Origin: Ilex aquifolium
Lineage: Eukaryota; Streptophyta; Magnoliopsida; Aquifoliales; Aquifoliaceae
Assembly: GCA_951799425.1 (NCBI GenBank)
Contig: OX637393.1
Location: 434,001 to 498,000 of the forward strand
Direction: 5' to 3'
Length of the DNA: 64,000 nucleotides
The stretch's first letter is position 1; every line of letters begins with the position of its first letter. The notes beneath the pieces are model-generated. The model was not told the origin of the DNA, searched no databases, and was given only the letters and a program-made list of their open reading frames with translations. The translations under genes and the position numbers were made by a program. Of the stretch, positions 59,641 through 64,000 are shown one piece after another.

Positions 59641-60045
59641 TTCTTTGCATTCTCCTGACATTGCTCCCTTGGTCTTGCGTTAATTCGGCATTTGTCCCTC
59701 AGATGTACTTCTTTGATGCCTTTGGACTTTCCTTCACTTTAGAACCTAAAATATCATCATTTAAACTCCATCAAAGTATAATTAGTCCAAAAAGAGTGTA
59801 ACAATATGCTACTTTTGAGTGCTAATCACACTCCCCAACCTAAACATTGCTAGTCCCTAGTAATAAATAACAACATCACTTTCGTAGATAACACGATTGC
59901 ATTTAGCATATGCAATAAGCCGTTAAACCCCTAGGTGATTCCTAGTGGACGAGTTTTGTCTCGTGAAGGTTTTCAGTGAAGCTACCTACAAACTCCATTT
60001 GAAAAAAATGTGTATATGCATTAGCACCATAATAGTTGAGACGCC

Positions 60046-60088
<43 letters not shown>

Positions 60089-61295
60089 GAAAAATAAAAC
60101 ACTTCTCTGTCATTGGTACGTAATATATGCAAAAATAAACACTTGTTATATTGGTATTTGAAATTCCCTATGTAGTAAGAATGATCATTCTAGCAACAAG
60201 AATTGTTATATAACAAACACTCCACTTTACTACCTTCCATGGATAGCTTCGATTTCACAAACCTCTCGTAGAATGCTCTCAGCAAAAATTTACTCCGATT
60301 ATAGTGACTTGTCTCTCACGGGGCATGTGATCAGAAGGTGGCCAATCGAAAAATCACATGCACAATTAGGAAGGAAGTGAAGTTTACGGAAACAAACTAA
60401 TCATGTTTGGCATAATCTCATGAAAGAATATTGATGCAATTTAAAGAAATACTATTTACCATACCCCAATTTTGATTAACAACACACACATGTAACAGAC
60501 TTGAGATCAATTAGGGCTTTTCATAGGTTGTAGCGTGGCCAGAGGTCAGTGGCTAATGAAATGACGTCAGAGGTTTTCAAAAGCTATCTTTTCATTCTGT
60601 AATGTAGCACACTTCTTTCTAGCTTTTCGACATTTTGCCCAGAAATGATTTCTTTTTTTTTTTTCTTTTTTTTTTCTTTTTTTTTCATTGATTCTCCTTA
60701 TCATCGAAAAGTAATCTCCACAGTTTTCCCATTTCTTTGCATTTCTGTGTCATATTAATTAATAAGAGTGTGCAAGAAAATTAGATAGCAATGGTGTGTC
60801 CAGTATGTTTTCTTGTGGCTTGGTAAATATTTGGGTTTATCAAAGAAGAAATCATACATTGAGGGCTCAAACATGGCTGACTAGGGAAATAATTTTGCAG
60901 AAAAAATGGCTAAGGCTCAATATCAAATCAAAGATGGCCTAAAATCCTTTCTCAAGTATGTGAACATGTATGTGTCGTATGAACAGATTTCTTGGGGATA
61001 TGTCAACAGATTACCTTAGTTGCGTCAATCAAAGCAAATTTAATGAGATTATTCAAAAATAGAGAGTGAAAGACCTTACTTGAATAAATGTTAATTATCT
61101 CTCAAAAGTATGATAAGGCTCAAAACTTACCATGGTATTCTTTATCATCTCCACTGGTAATGTCAGGTTTTTCATGGAATGTCGGTTATATACCGATTCT
61201 ATTTTTGAGTCTGGTCATTCTTTACCTTAAGAATAACAAATAGCAATATACATTTGACATTTAAGCATAGAGAAAATACCATTTTTCAAGGAAGT

Positions 61296-61342
<47 letters not shown>

Positions 61343-61374
61343 AACAAGAAAAATAAAATTCAAAATTATAAACA

Positions 61375-61640
61375 TACTCATTTATCTATGAAAATTGAAA
61401 GAAGACTAGATGCACCAATTAAACTTGAAAAACTATGGCGTCTCAGGATAAGTCCCTACCCACACTACAGGTTGGCATTTTAGGACATTCCTTACTCCGC
61501 CCACATACTCATTTATCTATGAGAATTGAAAGAAGATAAAATGCACAAATTGAACTTGGAAATTTATGGCGTCTCAGGATCAAATCCCTACCTACACTGT
61601 TAGTTGGTAGTTCGGGACGTTCCTTACTCGGCCCATATTT
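61375..61640. repeat. Tandem pair, ~134-bp unit
   Basis: Both units have TACTCATTTATCTATGA, ATTGAAAGAAGA, TATGGCGTCTCAGGAT, CCCTACC and ACATTCCTTACTC or ACGTTCCTTACTC in the same order. They are about 85% alike by eye. Confidence 0.85.
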
Positions 61641-61749
61641 TTATTTCAACAACCAGACTTTGTACAAAAATATTTTACAAAAGAGTTCAGACCCTTAACC
61701 TTCATTCCAAAACATATTTTTCCACAGCTTTGTCTTTAATAGTCAAAAT

Positions 61750-62175
61750 CTAATCCGAGTCATTGCTTGGATCTATGTCATTATCAGTGACCCTTCCAAC
61801 TTCTTGTCGCACATAACTTGTAAGTCCTGGACTGGCATAAGATGGTGTGTCAGGATAATCCTTACTCAGCCCATACACTATCCAGTTTAATCGATCGGTT
61901 GCACGACCCGAAATTGGTTCAGAACACTGATTATGTTTTTTCATATGAAATATCCTGCCACAATAGTAACAAGCACCCAGTCGTTTGGAACGACGATGTT
62001 TAGCAAAATTGCTTCTGCCACACAATGGTTGTTGTTGTTTCTCTCGGATCTCAATTTTTCTCACATCCCTTGCTTTTCTCATTATCACAGCATGCACATC
62101 AGATGGGAAAATGCGTAGAACTCCTAGACTAAACCAAAAAAGTTTAGGATCCATGCTTGCTAAGACTAAAGACAT
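61750..62175 (-). CDS. Open frame of 141 codons, element-associated, unknown product
   Basis: The minus-strand frame reads MSLVLASMDPKLFWFSLGVL, then a basic stretch, then CGRSNFAKHRRSKRLGACYY and CGRIFHMKKHNQC, then an acidic tail ending DPSNDSD. The Cys-x2-Cys with following His and Cys hints at a zinc-binding knuckle, but the spacing fits no family I can name. It lies among LTR-element remains in the same orientation as the element, so it may be element-derived. A host gene is less likely. Confidence 0.4.
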   Translation of the reverse strand: MSLVLASMDPKLFWFSLGVLRIFPSDVHAVIMRKARDVRKIEIREKQQQPLCGRSNFAKHRRSKRLGACYYCGRIFHMKKHNQCSEPISGRATDRLNWIVYGLSKDYPDTPSYASPGLTSYVRQEVGRVTDNDIDPSNDSD

Positions 62176-62300
62176 TCTATCTGGTTCTTTAACGTCTGCC
62201 AGTCACAAAGACAGTTGAAGCTGCATCCGATGTGATCATGAAATACAGGTACAAATACTAAAAAAAACGCGATCCAAAAAAAATAAATTTTTTTTTTTTT

Positions 62301-63015
62301 TTTTTTTTTCAGATCTAAAACTAAAATTACAAATACGAAACTAGAGAAAGTATACCAAAATACAAGCGGAAGGAAGAAGATTTAGGATGAAACAAACAAA
62401 TTAACGAAGAAGGAATAAACCCAGAATACATAGGATTGAGGAGGATTATTTGGCAAATTATCAGATCTTACTGTAACAGCAATTACAACATAGTCATTGG
62501 AGGGCATAGCAAATTCACAAGGAATCTTATAAAGACAAATAGCCATGAGAATCACAAGCTGTAGATATCAAATTTCAAATATATATATAAATGAAATTAC
62601 AAACAAGCAATACTTACAACACTAGCACTAGTGGGCTAGTGGAGATAAGGTTGTAAGGTACAGATCTGTTCATCTGCCGAAACCTACAAACAAAATACAA
62701 CAATTACTCAACTCAAGGAATATCTGGGTTTCTCTGGAAACTCCTCATCCTAAGTGTGAGAACACAAAGAGCACCCAGGTACAAATACAAACATATAAGG
62801 CAAATTATTAAACAAAAGACTGGATCATCGGCGTATATGGTCATGGATTTACAGAGAACAGAAAGAACGACGACGAAGAAGAAGAGAAGAAAAAGAAAGA
62901 GAAGAAGATAAGGGAAAGAGAAAAGGGGGAAAACCAACACCGGTAATGGTGGAAGAAAAAGAAAAAGGTGGAAGGCCTAATAAAGGCATTCCTCAGATTT
63001 TTTTTTTTTCTTTTT

Positions 63016-63063
<48 letters not shown>

Positions 63064-63126
63064 AAGTGTCGGCAGCAGCTGGCAGACAGAAGAAAAGAAA
63101 AAAAAAAAGAAGAAAGAGAATGGGAG

Positions 63127-63162
<36 letters not shown>

Positions 63163-63690
63163 ACTTTACTTTCGGCAGTGTCGGCAAGCGCAAATCATGG
63201 CAGCAGGCGCAATAATGGTGCATAGTAATAAAAATGAGTAGGGTAAGAGAACACCTCGCACTTGAGCTTTGACCCATGCACCGATATCTGAAACTAGGAA
63301 CAACAAAATTATACAACAAAAGAAAGTGACATGCATTAAAAATAACATTAATAAATAAAAGCAACTGTACTTCACTCACGGTTCCAACAAAGAACCAGAC
63401 ACACACTAAATTTTATACCATTAATTGCACACACCCACATTTTCTAAAATGTAATGAATGAACGGCTGCCTACTTTTGACTTTTGTTTTTTTTTTTTTTT
63501 TTTTTTTTGCCAGTCTTCACGTGGCTGAAGACTCAATTATCATAAAAGTTAAAATAGTTATACTTTGCTCCCCTATATTTCACTTATTATATACATTAAC
63601 CACAAAACTTAACTATTCCTTATACTTTCCCATCAAAACTCATAATATATATACTTAAACTATTTTCAAAAATTTCAAAAATTTGGGATC
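62301..63690. repeat. Poly(T)- and GA-rich region within LTR-type DNA
   Basis: T-runs lie at about 63,000-63,059 (with a few C), 63,130-63,160 and 63,489-63,508, plus GAAGAAGA-rich DNA at 62,870-62,960. No coding evidence. It probably belongs to the LTR that ends at 63,695, but the LTR's other end was not found. Confidence 0.5.
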
Positions 63691-64000
63691 TCACAATCTA
63701 CCCTCCTCAAAAGAATTTCGTCCCTGAAATTCCTTGATTCACCAAGAATCCCAAAATTTGTAGGGGTACAAAGTGTAACACAAGAAAGAAAAAAAATATA
63801 AAGTGTTTATTATTCAAAAGAAAGGGGTGTTATTGAATTTTTTTTCAATAAAGTTGTAATTATTCTCAATTCACTAAACCGAATGAATATAAAATTTCAG
63901 ATTTTACACTACTAACCCCTTTATTTTACTTATTATATATTTCAACCTCTCTATTTTACTTATTATATATTCCAACCCTTTTTTTTTTTTTTTCTACACT
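63691..64000 (-). mobile_element. LTR start and polypurine tract of a second Ty3/gypsy-like element (runs off the right edge)
   Basis: On the minus strand, GGGACGAAATTCTTTTGAGG then AGGGTAGAT leads into TGTGAGATCCCAAATTTTTG. A purine-rich tract followed by TGTGAGATCCC is the usual junction between the internal region and the 3' LTR in Del/Tekay-like chromoviruses. The LTR therefore begins at 63,695 and extends leftward, and the element body lies to the right, mostly beyond the window. Age and completeness cannot be judged. Confidence 0.6.

Larger units (their letters stand above)
58245..59828 (-). mobile_element. LTR of a Ty3/gypsy-like element (3' LTR, minus orientation)
   Basis: On the minus strand it starts TGATTAGCACTC and ends TTCGGATCA (TGAT/ATCA ends). 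Just before the start is TTTAGGTTGGGGAGTG, which fits a polypurine tract. Inside lie a TATA-like CCTATAAAGAGGC (near 59,493), a leader with AGAGAGGAACTAAG, and a 57-bp minisatellite. The ending CACTTGGGTGTACAC is of a type common in plant Ty3/gypsy LTRs. The left border is inferred from the end rule only. The element body would run rightward and looks long decayed. Confidence 0.55.
59829..62300 (-). mobile_element. Internal 3' remains of the Ty3/gypsy-like element
   Basis: The polypurine tract at 59829-59844 marks the boundary with the LTR. The rest is mostly non-coding DNA with poly(T) runs at 60,052-60,084, 60,652-60,690 and 61,300-61,339, and a tandem pair at 61,375-61,640. Phrases such as GGTAGGGATTTGATCCTGAG (minus strand) are familiar from the non-coding 3' region of Tat-like plant elements, from memory. 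It is an old fossil; no reverse transcriptase or integrase is recognised. Confidence 0.4.

Noticed and set aside
62841-63406. Lys- and Phe-rich frames
   Set aside because: Translated poly(T)/poly(A) runs.
1-64000. CRISPR array, rRNA or tRNA genes, prokaryotic-type systems
   Set aside because: No regularly spaced repeats with unique spacers, no rRNA sequence, and the only tRNA-like boxes belong to SINEs; the DNA is plant nuclear.

Overview
This is nuclear DNA of a flowering plant, almost certainly a eudicot. It is AT-rich, its genes have GT/AG introns, and the products are plant-specific or plant-typical (MAP70, two-pore K+ channel, TPD1-like, Ycf33-like, CASP-like). It also carries plant-type solo LTRs, hAT elements, Helitrons and tRNA-derived SINEs. 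Species and genus cannot be read from the window.

Left part (1-29,200) is the gene-bearing part. In order it holds the 5' end of a MAP70 gene (minus, running off the left edge); a large probable solo LTR with a Helitron inside it (4,346-7,608); a small two-span membrane protein (plus); a TPK-type potassium channel (minus, 2 exons); a SINE and a short solo LTR; a TPD1-like secreted peptide gene (plus, 3 exons); a plastid Ycf33-like gene (minus, 1 exon); and a complete 13-exon ADA2 transcriptional adapter gene (minus). I could join the TPK, TPD1-like and ADA2 exons in frame from splice signals (352, 202 and 542 codons).

Middle part (29,900-51,540) is a transposon graveyard. It holds a 2.1 kb non-autonomous Helitron; a solo LTR (33,811-42,980) that received a hAT element and then, or before, a second solo LTR, each insertion still with its target-site duplication; a ~450 bp palindrome; an AVT6-type amino-acid transporter pseudogene; a gene-fragment-carrying element with a CRWN/NMCP first exon; a MITE split by another solo LTR; and a short hAT-like element.

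Right part (51,985-57,150) holds a five-exon plant coiled-coil gene (plus, 352 aa, function unknown) and the lone last exon of a CASP-like gene (minus). From 58,245 to the right edge lie remains of two Ty3/gypsy-like LTR elements in minus orientation, minisatellites and many long poly(T) runs.

The genes look like an ordinary mixed plant neighbourhood. There is no operon logic or shared pathway. The new information is mostly the order and exact ends of the nested mobile elements and several gene fragments. I found no CRISPR array, tRNA, rRNA or convincing new molecular system.
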